Source: Methylobacillus methanolivorans
GTDB lineage: Bacteria; Pseudomonadota; Gammaproteobacteria; Burkholderiales; Methylophilaceae
Assembly: GCF_020531845.1 (NCBI RefSeq)
Contig: NZ_JAJAVF010000001.1
Coordinates: 62,001-126,000, forward strand
Length of the DNA stretch: 64,000 bases
Reading direction: 5' to 3'
The notes beneath the pieces are model-generated. The model was not told the DNA's origin. It made no database searches and saw only the letters and a list, made by a program, of their open reading frames with translations. Position numbers and translations under genes: made by a program. Below, piece by piece: positions 36,365 to 43,719 of this stretch; the stretch's first letter is position 1, and each line of letters opens with the position of its first letter.

Positions 36365-37741
36365 ATGAGCCTATATCTTTTCAGCACTCTCATCCTCAGC
36401 GTCATCTTCCTGCTGGTATTCAACAGTTGGTGGACGGATGGAGCACCATTCACCACACACCTCACGGGCCTGCTCATCGTCAGTTGCGTATTATTCACGC
36501 TGCTGTTGATGACAGCCCTGGCCCCTATCCTGGCACGCCAGAACATGGGCCGCATGCAAGCACGCATGCGCAGCCTGAACTGGGAGCACGAAGTATCCTC
36601 GCGCCTCTCATCCCCCGCAGCGGTGGTTGAAAACCACACCGTGGTATTCGCCAACCAGGCCTTTCTCAACGAGCTGGGTATGGCGGGCATGTCAGACCAA
36701 ATTGTCGGCATGCCGCTCACCAACGTCATCTACCCTGGAGACCACCAATTGCTGGCCTCGCAGCTCGCCAGCATCGATACTCCCGCCCAGGAGGATAGCA
36801 CTTTGCGCCTGCTTTGTTTGGATGGCACCGTGCTGCCCAGTAAGCTCTCACTTTCGCCCATGGGTCACGGCACTACCCACCAGCGTTTACTACTGCAATT
36901 CTCGCTGATTTTGAGCGGCCCGGCCACGGGTGTACGCTTCAACGAGCAATTCAACTATCACCTCCTCATCAACCGCCTGGAAGACGTCGTGTTCGAGTTG
37001 CACCGCGCCAATCGCCTCAGCTTTCTCAACCCGAGTTGGGAAACCCTGCTGGATTATTCGATTGAGGAGTCGCTGGGAAAATCGCTGATCGACTTCATCC
37101 ACCCCGAAGACAAACCGCTGGCAATTGCGCGCCTGGACTCGATCGCTCGCGGCAAACGCCTGCGCTGTAACGAACAGATACGGCTCATCAAGCGCAACGG
37201 CGAACCATGCTGGGTCAACATTCGCGCGCGTAGCTCGGCCATGGCGGAGAACGAAGGCGCCAGCGTGCTCGGCACCCTCACTGACATCACCGAGGCACGC
37301 CAAGTCGAGGCGAGCCTGAGAAGCAATCGTCACTCGCTCAGCAGCCTCATCAACAACGTGCCATGCATGATCTATCGACGCAAGGCAGACCAGGGGCTGA
37401 ATTTTGAATTCGTCAGCGACGGTTGCCTCACCCTGACCGGTTACGGTGCCCATGAGTTAATCTCCAGCCCAGTACTCAGCTTTAAGAAGCTACTGCATCC
37501 GGATGACCGTCTGGTATGGGAAACCGCTCGCGAGCAGTTAGTGCAGCAGCACGCTTTGCAGGCCGTCTATCGTCTCTATTCACGCAATGGCTCCTATCAA
37601 TGGGTGCTGGAACACGGTAATGGCATTTATGCCAGTACCGGGGAACTACTGGCCGTTGAAGGCTTTATCACGGCCATTGGTCACGATCATGCCAATACGG
37701 CTCAAACCTTCATGCAATTGCAGCAACAGCTAGAACATTAA
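36365..37741 (+). CDS. Membrane-anchored triple-PAS protein without output domain
   Basis: A 458-residue protein with two N-terminal membrane helices (about 3-20 and 33-55) and three PAS domains: a degenerate one (~75-180), one at ~195-315 (RLSFLNPSWETLLDYSIEESLGKSLIDFIHPED, then NGEPCWVNIRARS and a PAC tail GTLTDITEAR), and one at ~325-445. It ends there, with no kinase, GGDEF, EAL or methyl-accepting region. It is divergent from the NarX-like kinase with only 25 bp between the start codons, so the promoters overlap. I infer an accessory sensor that may talk to that kinase; this is not proven. Confidence 0.75.
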   Translation: MSLYLFSTLILSVIFLLVFNSWWTDGAPFTTHLTGLLIVSCVLFTLLLMTALAPILARQNMGRMQARMRSLNWEHEVSSRLSSPAAVVENHTVVFANQAFLNELGMAGMSDQIVGMPLTNVIYPGDHQLLASQLASIDTPAQEDSTLRLLCLDGTVLPSKLSLSPMGHGTTHQRLLLQFSLILSGPATGVRFNEQFNYHLLINRLEDVVFELHRANRLSFLNPSWETLLDYSIEESLGKSLIDFIHPEDKPLAIARLDSIARGKRLRCNEQIRLIKRNGEPCWVNIRARSSAMAENEGASVLGTLTDITEARQVEASLRSNRHSLSSLINNVPCMIYRRKADQGLNFEFVSDGCLTLTGYGAHELISSPVLSFKKLLHPDDRLVWETAREQLVQQHALQAVYRLYSRNGSYQWVLEHGNGIYASTGELLAVEGFITAIGHDHANTAQTFMQLQQQLEH

Positions 37742-37750
37742 CCCGCACAA

Positions 37751-37783
37751 TAAAACACCTGGCACAGTCAAACTGGCCAGGTG
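37751..37783 (-). terminator. Rho-independent terminator of the dmm operon
   Basis: Stem CACCTGGC / GCCAGGTG with a 12-nt loop; read leftward it is followed by TTTTATTG. It sits between the convergent PAS gene and dmmC. Confidence 0.75.
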
Positions 37784-37844
37784 CCCTATGTTGCATCGCT
37801 AACAGGCAAGCTCCACATCACAACACTTGCCTAGCCCCTGTCGG

Positions 37845-38888
37845 CTACTCTGGCCGGGTACCTGGTGCTAACACTTCACCATCGTCCTGCGGAGCCAACC
37901 ATGCCAGCAGCGGCTCGTGATAGACCTTGATGCCCTTGTACTCCAAGAGGTCAGGGTGCAAATCGCGGATCACCCGGTGGAAGCGCTTGATCCAGCGCGG
38001 GAAGGTCGTCATTTCTTCCAGACTGAGAAGATAACAGCGGATGCTAAACATGATGGCATTACTGCGCGGCAGACGGAACAAGGTCTGCAATTCGACGCGC
38101 AGGTGGGCCTTCTGACCGGCGTTTTCTGCGGTGACCTTGAGCCTGTCCGGGCCCCATTGCGGATAATGTTCAGGCGAGGTATCCAGGCGAGGATTGATGG
38201 TCATGGTCCAGTTCAATCTACGTACCGGGTTGCCTTGTTGCAGGCTAAGGAGGAATTTCAGCGCCCGGTCCATCACGCCAACTTTTTCCATCTGCGGTAC
38301 CGGGCCGTGCCACTCGTGCCAGGCCATGCCCGCATTGAAAATCAGCGACCAGTCTGCTTGGCTGGTGACAAAGCCCGCATCTGCAAACAAGGTGCCCTCG
38401 CGCTGGTCCAGCAGGACAAAATCACCCTGCACCTGCCGCCCCATATATTCGAACGGCTCCATCGGCAGTGTCGATACATCGCCGAAGACAAAGCTGTCCT
38501 CAATACCCAGTGGCAGGTTGATCCAGGTCCACTTATCCCCTTGCTTGCTCAACTTGAATTGCGCGGGATAATCGCGCGCCAGGCTTTCCATGGTGAACTC
38601 CAGGAAATCCCATTGCGCATCCATCATGTGTGGCAATGCGGCATAGCGGCTCTTGTCCTGGGTCAGGGTGATCGCCTTGTCCTTGCATTCCGCCACGTAA
38701 TGCTCGTCAATGTCGAACGCATGTTCATAAACCGAGCCAAGCGCACCAGGCTTATGCGGTTCGATGTTGACCGAATACATGTACTGATCCTGGTCGAACG
38801 GGAACGGAAAACGACGGATCGCCTCAGGCGAGTTACGGAAGGTATAGTCGTCGCGGAAGGTTTCCAGTTTGTAGGCGAGATTGTTCAT
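37845..38888 (-). CDS. dmmC: Heme-dependent oxidative N-demethylase alpha (DUF3445), dimethylamine monooxygenase
   Basis: A 347-residue DUF3445 protein, the haem-binding PAS-fold catalytic subunit of the dimethylamine-oxidising heme-dependent oxidative N-demethylase (HODM). Family segments include PFPFDQDQYMYSVNIEP, NLPLGIEDSFVFGDVSTLP, RLNWTMTINPRLDTSPEHYPQWG and LRVELQTLFRLPRSNAIMFSIRCYL. The enzyme oxidises dimethylamine to methylamine and formaldehyde, the latter captured by folate on the delta (GcvT-like) subunit. I prefer ATG at 38888 (GAGG 6 nt upstream) to GTG at 38900, which overlaps the dmmB stop. The gene letter follows my recollection of the dmmDABC order and could differ between species. 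Confidence 0.85.
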   Translation of the reverse strand: MNNLAYKLETFRDDYTFRNSPEAIRRFPFPFDQDQYMYSVNIEPHKPGALGSVYEHAFDIDEHYVAECKDKAITLTQDKSRYAALPHMMDAQWDFLEFTMESLARDYPAQFKLSKQGDKWTWINLPLGIEDSFVFGDVSTLPMEPFEYMGRQVQGDFVLLDQREGTLFADAGFVTSQADWSLIFNAGMAWHEWHGPVPQMEKVGVMDRALKFLLSLQQGNPVRRLNWTMTINPRLDTSPEHYPQWGPDRLKVTAENAGQKAHLRVELQTLFRLPRSNAIMFSIRCYLLSLEEMTTFPRWIKRFHRVIRDLHPDLLEYKGIKVYHEPLLAWLAPQDDGEVLAPGTRPE

Positions 38889-38896
38889 GGGGTACC

Positions 38897-39850
38897 TCAC
38901 AGGTTGAGTTCAATAAACGAGCACTTGGCCCGGGAGACGCAAGGCAAAATCTTGTTGCCCGCGCGTTTTTCATCCTCAGAGAGGTAATGGTCGTGATGCT
39001 CGATCACGCCATCGGTGGAAAGGACTTCCAGCTCGCAGCGGCCACAGGCTCCGCCACGGCACAGGTGTGGAACCTCAACGCTGGCCGCTTCCATCGCTTC
39101 CAGCATGCTTTCCTCGGCGGCAACATCCACCACCAGCCCAGATTGCTTGAGGCGGATGGAGAACGGCTCGCCAACGGGCGGCGCCAGGAATTGCTCATAA
39201 TGGACATGAGCGTCTGGCCAACCTAAGCGTTTTGCACTGCCGACCACGGCATCGACCATGCCGGCCGGGCCACAGACATAGACATGTGTACCTAACGGCT
39301 GGCGGGCAAGCAGGGCCTGGCTGTCGATCACCTGTCCCTGGCTCTGGTCGTAACAATGCAGCCTGTCACCCAGAAGGGCACGCAGCTCATCGACAAAGCC
39401 GGCATGCCGCGGAGAACGGATGCCATAATGCAGCTCGAAATTGGCACCGCTGCGCAACAGCTCATGCGCTTGCGACATGAACGGCGTGATGCCGATGCCG
39501 CCCGCCACCAGGATATGCTTGCGGCCCAGCCGGGCAATCGCGAACAAATTGACCGGCCAGGTGATGTCCAGCGCAGTGCCCACCGTGACTTGCTCATGCA
39601 TAAAGCGCGAACCACCGCGAGAGTGCTCCTGCAAGCGCACGGCGATCTGGTAATTGCTGCGATCAGATGGCGAACTCAACAGCGAATAGGCGTTGCGGTA
39701 GGTGCGCGGCCCTGCCGGCATGGACACCACGACATGGCTGCCGCCGGAAAAACCCGGCAGTTCGCCGCCATTGGCGGCAACCAGGGTGAAGTGGCGTATG
39801 CCTTCAGCCACCTCAGCGATATGGGACACAATGACCTTCAAGCTACTCAT
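38897..39850 (-). CDS. dmmB: FMN/2Fe-2S reductase subunit of dimethylamine monooxygenase
   Basis: A 317-residue phthalate dioxygenase reductase (PDR/VanB)-type protein. It has an FMN-binding beta-barrel (PRTYRNAYSLLSSPSDRSNYQIAVR), a nucleotide domain (ILVAGGIGITPFMSQAHELL; HVYVCGPAGMVDAV) and a C-terminal plant-type 2Fe-2S domain (CRGGACGRCELEVL, later Cys). It passes NAD(P)H electrons to the haem subunit. The frame could extend upstream to 39967, but the true start is ATG 39850, which overlaps the dmmA stop as ATGA and begins MSSLKVIVSHIAEVAEGIRHF as expected. Confidence 0.9.
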   Translation of the reverse strand: MSSLKVIVSHIAEVAEGIRHFTLVAANGGELPGFSGGSHVVVSMPAGPRTYRNAYSLLSSPSDRSNYQIAVRLQEHSRGGSRFMHEQVTVGTALDITWPVNLFAIARLGRKHILVAGGIGITPFMSQAHELLRSGANFELHYGIRSPRHAGFVDELRALLGDRLHCYDQSQGQVIDSQALLARQPLGTHVYVCGPAGMVDAVVGSAKRLGWPDAHVHYEQFLAPPVGEPFSIRLKQSGLVVDVAAEESMLEAMEAASVEVPHLCRGGACGRCELEVLSTDGVIEHHDHYLSEDEKRAGNKILPCVSRAKCSFIELNL

Positions 39851-40443
39851 GGATAAATCTCCTCGGCGGCTGGCACCTTGCCAGGCTGCTCGGCATCCAC
39901 CATCAGGCCCATATAGGCTCCGAGGCGGCGGGAAAAATGGTCGCGGACAAACAGGTGACGCTGGCAACCGCTACACACGGCGATATTGGTGGTGACATGC
40001 GGGGTAATGGTTTTGCAATGCACGCAATACACCGGGCGCGCCAGCGAGGCCGGCTGCTCGCGCATGATGTCGGCATTGAGCACACCATGACTGGCCGCCA
40101 GCGTGGATACTTGCCAGAGGAAAGCCTCATCGCCAGCCGCATACAAGCGCGTCCCCATATAGGCTTGTGAGAGCATGGCATCGAACGCCGCCCACAACGC
40201 GGCCTCAGTGTTGAATACCTGCATGCTGGCACCCGCCACCGCTTGTATCGACACGGTGTAATCAGCGCCCGTCACAGGCAGGTAAAGCACAGTCACCGCC
40301 TGCTCAGGCGGGCGCTGCTGGAAGAGGCGCAGCACAGCACGCCCAGCCTCACCCTGTGCCAGCACTACATGTGCCTGAGCCTGATATTGCCAGGCCAGGC
40401 TGCTATAGACAGGCTTGCTCCTGATCCAATATCCATATTCCAT
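39847..40443 (-). CDS. dmmA: Dimethylamine monooxygenase subunit DmmA-like, zinc-ribbon
   Basis: A 198-residue protein. The N-terminal ~135 residues form an alpha/beta domain (SLAWQYQAQAHVVLAQGEAGRAVL), and the C-terminus is a zinc-ribbon with two CxxC pairs (VYCVHCKTITPHVTTN and AVCSGCQRHLFVRDHFSRRLGAYMG). This small subunit is part of the heterotetrameric dimethylamine-oxidising N-demethylase (gamma subunit in the HODM nomenclature). Start ATG 40443 is 3 bp after dmmD, and its stop overlaps dmmB by 4 bp, so the stoichiometry is probably set by coupling. Confidence 0.8.
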   Translation of the reverse strand: MEYGYWIRSKPVYSSLAWQYQAQAHVVLAQGEAGRAVLRLFQQRPPEQAVTVLYLPVTGADYTVSIQAVAGASMQVFNTEAALWAAFDAMLSQAYMGTRLYAAGDEAFLWQVSTLAASHGVLNADIMREQPASLARPVYCVHCKTITPHVTTNIAVCSGCQRHLFVRDHFSRRLGAYMGLMVDAEQPGKVPAAEEIYP

Positions 40444-40446
40444 GGC

Positions 40447-41562
40447 TCAGACCTCCCGGGGATGGGTACGCAACCGCAAGGGATCGTAGAAAGGCGTCGG
40501 TGCCACATAGGCCTGCCAGCTTGCCGCCTGGCCCCTGATCTCGACCACGGTGCCGTTGACGGCAAAGGCCGGGGCAATATGCGCCAGCGCCAGCGATTGC
40601 ATGAGGTAGCGGCTATAGGCAGCACTGGTGACCACACCCACTTGTTTGCCGTCGATGAACAAGCCTGCGCCCGCTTCCACGGCTGTCGCTGCCTTGCATA
40701 CCAGGCCAATCTGGCGCACGCGCTCCTTGCCTTTGGATGCCAGCACAGCGGCCTTGCCGATATAGTCGCCGGGCTTGTCCAGGTCGACGCCCCAGCCCAT
40801 ATTGACCTCCCACGGCGTGGTGTCGCCCTCTATCATCTCAAAAGGGAAAAACAGCAGGGCCGCCTCGATGCGGGTCAGCTCCAGCGAATTCCACGAGGCG
40901 GGGATCGCGCCCAAAGGCTTGCCCGCCTTGAGAATCTCGTCCCAGAGCAAGACAGCGTCCTGTGCGCTGCAATACACTTCATAGCCAAGCTCACCGGAAT
41001 AACCACCGCGAGCGATATAGACATCCTTGCCAAATAACTTGGTGGCCTTGTGCTGGAAATAAGCCAGCGACTTCAGGTCGAAATCCAGTAATGGATCAAG
41101 TATTGCCAGCGACTTCGGGCCTTGCAGGGAAAGAATATGCACATCAAGATCAGGCTCGACCTGGACATTGAGCCCGGCCGCAATCTTGGCGAGATTAGTC
41201 TTGGTAGCGCCACTGCCGTGCGACACGCGGAACGCGGTGGCAGAGTCACGGATCACCATGATGTCATCACAGATGGCACCTGCCTCATCCACCTCGGCCG
41301 CCAGCAGGGAATGTCCTGGCTTAAGCTTGGTGATATCGCGTGCAACCAGCTGGTCCAGCGCCTTTTCTGCATCCGGGCCGCTGACATTGACGATATTCAA
41401 CGCAGATACGTCATAGAGGCCAGCCCGGGAGCGCACAGCGACGACCTCATCATGCACATCGCTATCATAGCTCCAGGGAATGGGCATATCATTCCAGGTA
41501 TCCCCATCCAGCTTGGAGCCTAGGGCGCGGTGGCGTTCGTTGAGAATCGAGTTCCTTGACAT
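40447..41562 (-). CDS. dmmD: GcvT-like folate-binding subunit of dimethylamine monooxygenase
   Basis: A 371-residue aminomethyltransferase-fold protein. GcvT hallmarks are EVVAVRSRAGLYDVSALNIVNVSGPDAEKALDQLV, YIARGGYSGELGYEVYC and RIEAALLFFPFEM. In the heme-dependent oxidative N-demethylase this delta subunit binds tetrahydrofolate and captures the formaldehyde released from dimethylamine as methylene-THF. It is the first gene of a four-gene operon dmmD-A-B-C (gaps of 3 bp or overlaps). AAGGA lies 6 nt before ATG. A NarL-type palindrome is 80 bp upstream, and ATCGTT-N8-AACGAT (41584-41603) is another possible site. Confidence 0.88.
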   Translation of the reverse strand: MSRNSILNERHRALGSKLDGDTWNDMPIPWSYDSDVHDEVVAVRSRAGLYDVSALNIVNVSGPDAEKALDQLVARDITKLKPGHSLLAAEVDEAGAICDDIMVIRDSATAFRVSHGSGATKTNLAKIAAGLNVQVEPDLDVHILSLQGPKSLAILDPLLDFDLKSLAYFQHKATKLFGKDVYIARGGYSGELGYEVYCSAQDAVLLWDEILKAGKPLGAIPASWNSLELTRIEAALLFFPFEMIEGDTTPWEVNMGWGVDLDKPGDYIGKAAVLASKGKERVRQIGLVCKAATAVEAGAGLFIDGKQVGVVTSAAYSRYLMQSLALAHIAPAFAVNGTVVEIRGQAASWQAYVAPTPFYDPLRLRTHPREV

Positions 41563-41641
41563 GCTGTATCCTTAAAAAAAGTGATCGTTTCAAGGTCAAC
41601 GATAGTCAAAACCCCCGCGTGGGAAAATTCTCTCGAAGGTG

Positions 41642-41657
41642 TACTCCCAAGGTAGTA
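41642..41657. promoter_or_regulatory. NarL-type 7-2-7 palindrome (site 4, dmmD upstream)
   Basis: TACTCCC-AA-GGTAGTA, 80 bp before the dmmD start codon, exactly the distance seen at the permease. It lies between the dmmD and glutamine amidotransferase genes and implies that dmmD has its own promoter. Confidence 0.68.
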
Positions 41658-41673
41658 TGGGCCGCGATGGCAT

Positions 41674-42399
41674 TCAAGCCCGCTTCAGCCCTCGGCTCCA
41701 GCGAGTATACACATGCCCGGCCCAGGCATTGAGCACAGCAATGCGCTCATCCAACATGCTCAGGATGTCATCGGCAGACTGAATCATGGGCTGTGCCGGA
41801 TCGGCTTCGCTACCCCCTTTTAATTCTTCTGGAGAGAGACCACACCAGCTCTGCACCAACTCGCGCTTCATCTCGATATGGCACTGGAAACCGATGTGCA
41901 GGTCATCCAGCACATAGGCCTGGTTGGCACAATGCTCGCTGCGCAGGATATGCACGGCACCCGGCGGGATCGAGAATGTTTGGTAATGCCACTGGAACAA
42001 GGGCAGCTCCGCCCGGCTGCCTAGCCACTCTGCCGCCTGCGGCGCCTCCAGGGGCAGCCCGCGCACCCAGCCGATTTCGCTGAAACGGCTGTCCGTCACT
42101 TCCCCGCCCATGGCCTTAGCCAGCAGTTGGCCACCCAGGCAATGGCCAATGACGGGTATACCTTGGGCAATGGCCTGGCGAATCAAGTCCAGCAAAGGAG
42201 GGTTCCAAGGCAAATCATCATTGGCACTCATGGGACCGCCCATCATGGCAAGGCCGCTGTATGCTTCCAAGGTTGCGGGTAGCGCTTCGCCCTTATCTAT
42301 CCTGAGCACATGGAATGGGATATGCTGGCTCGCCAGAAAATCCGCCAGGTAGCCCGGCCCTTCGGAAGCGCTGAATTGCACGATCATCACGGGGTTCAT
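41674..42399 (-). CDS. Class I glutamine amidotransferase-like hydrolase
   Basis: A 241-residue triad-type (class I) GATase. The nucleophile elbow is GHCLGGQLLAKAMGG (Cys near 87) and the His-Glu pair is in FQCHIEM near 170. No synthetase domain is attached, as in stand-alone hydrolases such as PuuD (gamma-glutamyl-GABA hydrolase). It is divergent from an XRE-cupin gene, just as PuuR-type regulators sit near puuD, and lies upstream of dmmD. Gamma-glutamylmethylamide or another gamma-glutamyl amine is an attractive substrate guess, but it is only contextual. AGGA lies 8 nt before ATG. Confidence 0.8.
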   Translation of the reverse strand: MNPVMIVQFSASEGPGYLADFLASQHIPFHVLRIDKGEALPATLEAYSGLAMMGGPMSANDDLPWNPPLLDLIRQAIAQGIPVIGHCLGGQLLAKAMGGEVTDSRFSEIGWVRGLPLEAPQAAEWLGSRAELPLFQWHYQTFSIPPGAVHILRSEHCANQAYVLDDLHIGFQCHIEMKRELVQSWCGLSPEELKGGSEADPAQPMIQSADDILSMLDERIAVLNAWAGHVYTRWSRGLKRA

Positions 42400-42464
42400 G
42401 AGTTGTATCCTGTTTATGTTGAGTGATTGCCTTGCTGTAATAGCAGCCAGAAGATATTATTAAT

Positions 42465-42488
42465 AAACTTTTTTTAATTTCAAGAAAC
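42465..42488. promoter_or_regulatory. AAAC-T7-N8-GAAAC element, copy 3 (GATase/XRE-cupin intergenic)
   Basis: Same layout as the two copies upstream of mgdA (AAAC boxes 20 bp apart, T7, G before the second box) and the same downstream TTTTATTGC-TTTA tail as copy 1. It lies in the 150-bp divergent region between the GATase and XRE-cupin genes. Confidence 0.65.
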
Positions 42489-42549
42489 TTTTATTGCCTT
42501 TACTGAAAAACATGGCAGTCAAGCTGTTAAGAAGAGAGAAAGACAACGT

Positions 42550-43188
42550 ATGGCGGACAATGTGAAAAAGCTGGTACCAGCCAATAATGAGAGTGAGAGC
42601 AAATCACTGGGCAGATACCTGGGCAATGTCATCAAGGATATCCGCCAGCAGCACGGCCTCACCATTGCAGAGGTCGCAGAGCGTGCCAATATCAGCCGCG
42701 GCATGCTGAGCAAGATCGAGAATGGCCTGGTTTCCACCAGCCTGGATACATTGGAACAACTCGCCAATAGCCTGGGAGTCACTATCTCCCGCCTATTCCA
42801 GGGATATAACCAACGCAAGGGCGGTGCGCAACACGTCAAACATGGACAGGGTATGGAGGTGGTGCGACGCGGCACACGCAATGGCCACACCTATCACCTG
42901 CTGGCCTACGACCAGGGGCCAAAGAAACTGTTCGAGCCCTTCCTCATCACACTGGAAGACCCGGGTGAGGAGTTTCCCTCCTTTGAGCATAGCGGAACTG
43001 AATTTCTTTATATGCTGGAAGGCGAACTGGGCTACCGCGTAGGTGAAGAGGTCTACATGCTGCAGCCTGGTGACGCACTCACTTTCCGCGGCGAGATCCC
43101 ACACCGTCCGGAAGTCCATGCCAAACTGCCGATACGCTTTCTCGCCATCATCCACTACGATGCAGAAGAACCTGTGGAACATGACTGA
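42550..43188 (+). CDS. XRE family regulator with C-terminal cupin (PuuR-like)
   Basis: A 212-residue two-domain regulator. An HTH_3 domain at about residues 22-80 (IRQQHGLTIAEVAERANISRGMLSKIENGLVSTSLDTLEQLANSLG) is joined to a cupin_2 domain (115-205: FEHSGTEFLYMLEGELGYRVGEEVYMLQPGDALTFRGEIPHRPE). PuuR-type proteins repress amine or gamma-glutamyl-compound catabolism and release DNA when the small ligand binds the cupin. The AAAC-T7-N8-GAAAC element 62 bp upstream, also present twice before mgdA, is its most likely operator. The stop overlaps the GNAT gene by 8 bp. Confidence 0.88.
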   Translation: MADNVKKLVPANNESESKSLGRYLGNVIKDIRQQHGLTIAEVAERANISRGMLSKIENGLVSTSLDTLEQLANSLGVTISRLFQGYNQRKGGAQHVKHGQGMEVVRRGTRNGHTYHLLAYDQGPKKLFEPFLITLEDPGEEFPSFEHSGTEFLYMLEGELGYRVGEEVYMLQPGDALTFRGEIPHRPEVHAKLPIRFLAIIHYDAEEPVEHD

Positions 43189-43642
43189 TCCCGCTATCAA
43201 CATTCGTCATGCCCAGGCTAAAGATATTCCCGTCTTGTGTGAACTGCTGCAACAACTCTTCAGCATAGAGCAGGATTTCACGCCCGACCTGGAAAAGCAG
43301 TCTGCCGGCTTGCAGTTACTGCTGGCTAAGCCTGAACGCGGTGCCATCCTGGTGGCGCAGCAGGTTGGTGGAAAGGTGATCGGTATGGTCAGTGCACAAT
43401 TGGTAATCTCCACCGCACAAGGCACGCCTGCTGCCTGGATAGAAGACATGATCGTAGATGCGGGCTATCGCGGCCAAGGACTGGGCAGGCAATTGCTGGA
43501 TAGCATACTCACCTGGGCAAAGGCACAAGGTGCCACCCGCGCCCAATTGCTGGTAGACATGGACAACCAGCCCGCCATCGCTTATTACGACCACCTAGGC
43601 TGGAACACCACCCGCTTGCAGGCACGCAACATTTACTTGTAG
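43181..43642 (+). CDS. GNAT family N-acetyltransferase
   Basis: A 153-residue GNAT protein. The start at 43181 (MTDPAINIRHAQAKDIPVLCELLQQLF) overlaps the regulator stop by 8 bp and replaces a longer artificial frame. Acetyl-CoA binding motif A is VDAGYRGQGLGRQLLDSILTWAKAQGA near 85-110; motif B (YYDHLGWNTTRLQ) is near the C-terminus. It is co-transcribed with the XRE-cupin regulator, so it may acetylate an amine related to the same regulon. The substrate is unknown. Confidence 0.82.
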   Translation: MTDPAINIRHAQAKDIPVLCELLQQLFSIEQDFTPDLEKQSAGLQLLLAKPERGAILVAQQVGGKVIGMVSAQLVISTAQGTPAAWIEDMIVDAGYRGQGLGRQLLDSILTWAKAQGATRAQLLVDMDNQPAIAYYDHLGWNTTRLQARNIYL

Positions 43643-43679
43643 GGTTCCAATCGAGCTGAATTTCAAGCTCAGCTAACTG

Positions 43680-43707
43680 TCACACTGGGTAACAACAGCC
43701 AGTGTGA
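43680..43707 (+). promoter_or_regulatory. Leader hairpin before the acyltransferase gene
   Basis: TCACACTGG / CCAGTGTGA, 9-bp stem with a 10-nt loop, ending 3 nt before the GGGAG ribosome binding site of the TTG-started acyltransferase. No T-run follows. It may affect translation or the 3' end of the GNAT transcript. Confidence 0.5.
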
Positions 43708-43719
43708 GCAGGGAGTCGT

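Noticed and set aside
37917..38987. 356-codon rightward ORF opposite the DUF3445 gene
   Set aside because: Antisense shadow; it crosses two real leftward genes and has no recognisable domain or ribosome binding site.
41572..41592. A-run plus GTTTC before dmmD as a fourth AAAC-T7-GAAAC element
   Set aside because: The order and spacing of the boxes do not match the other three copies.
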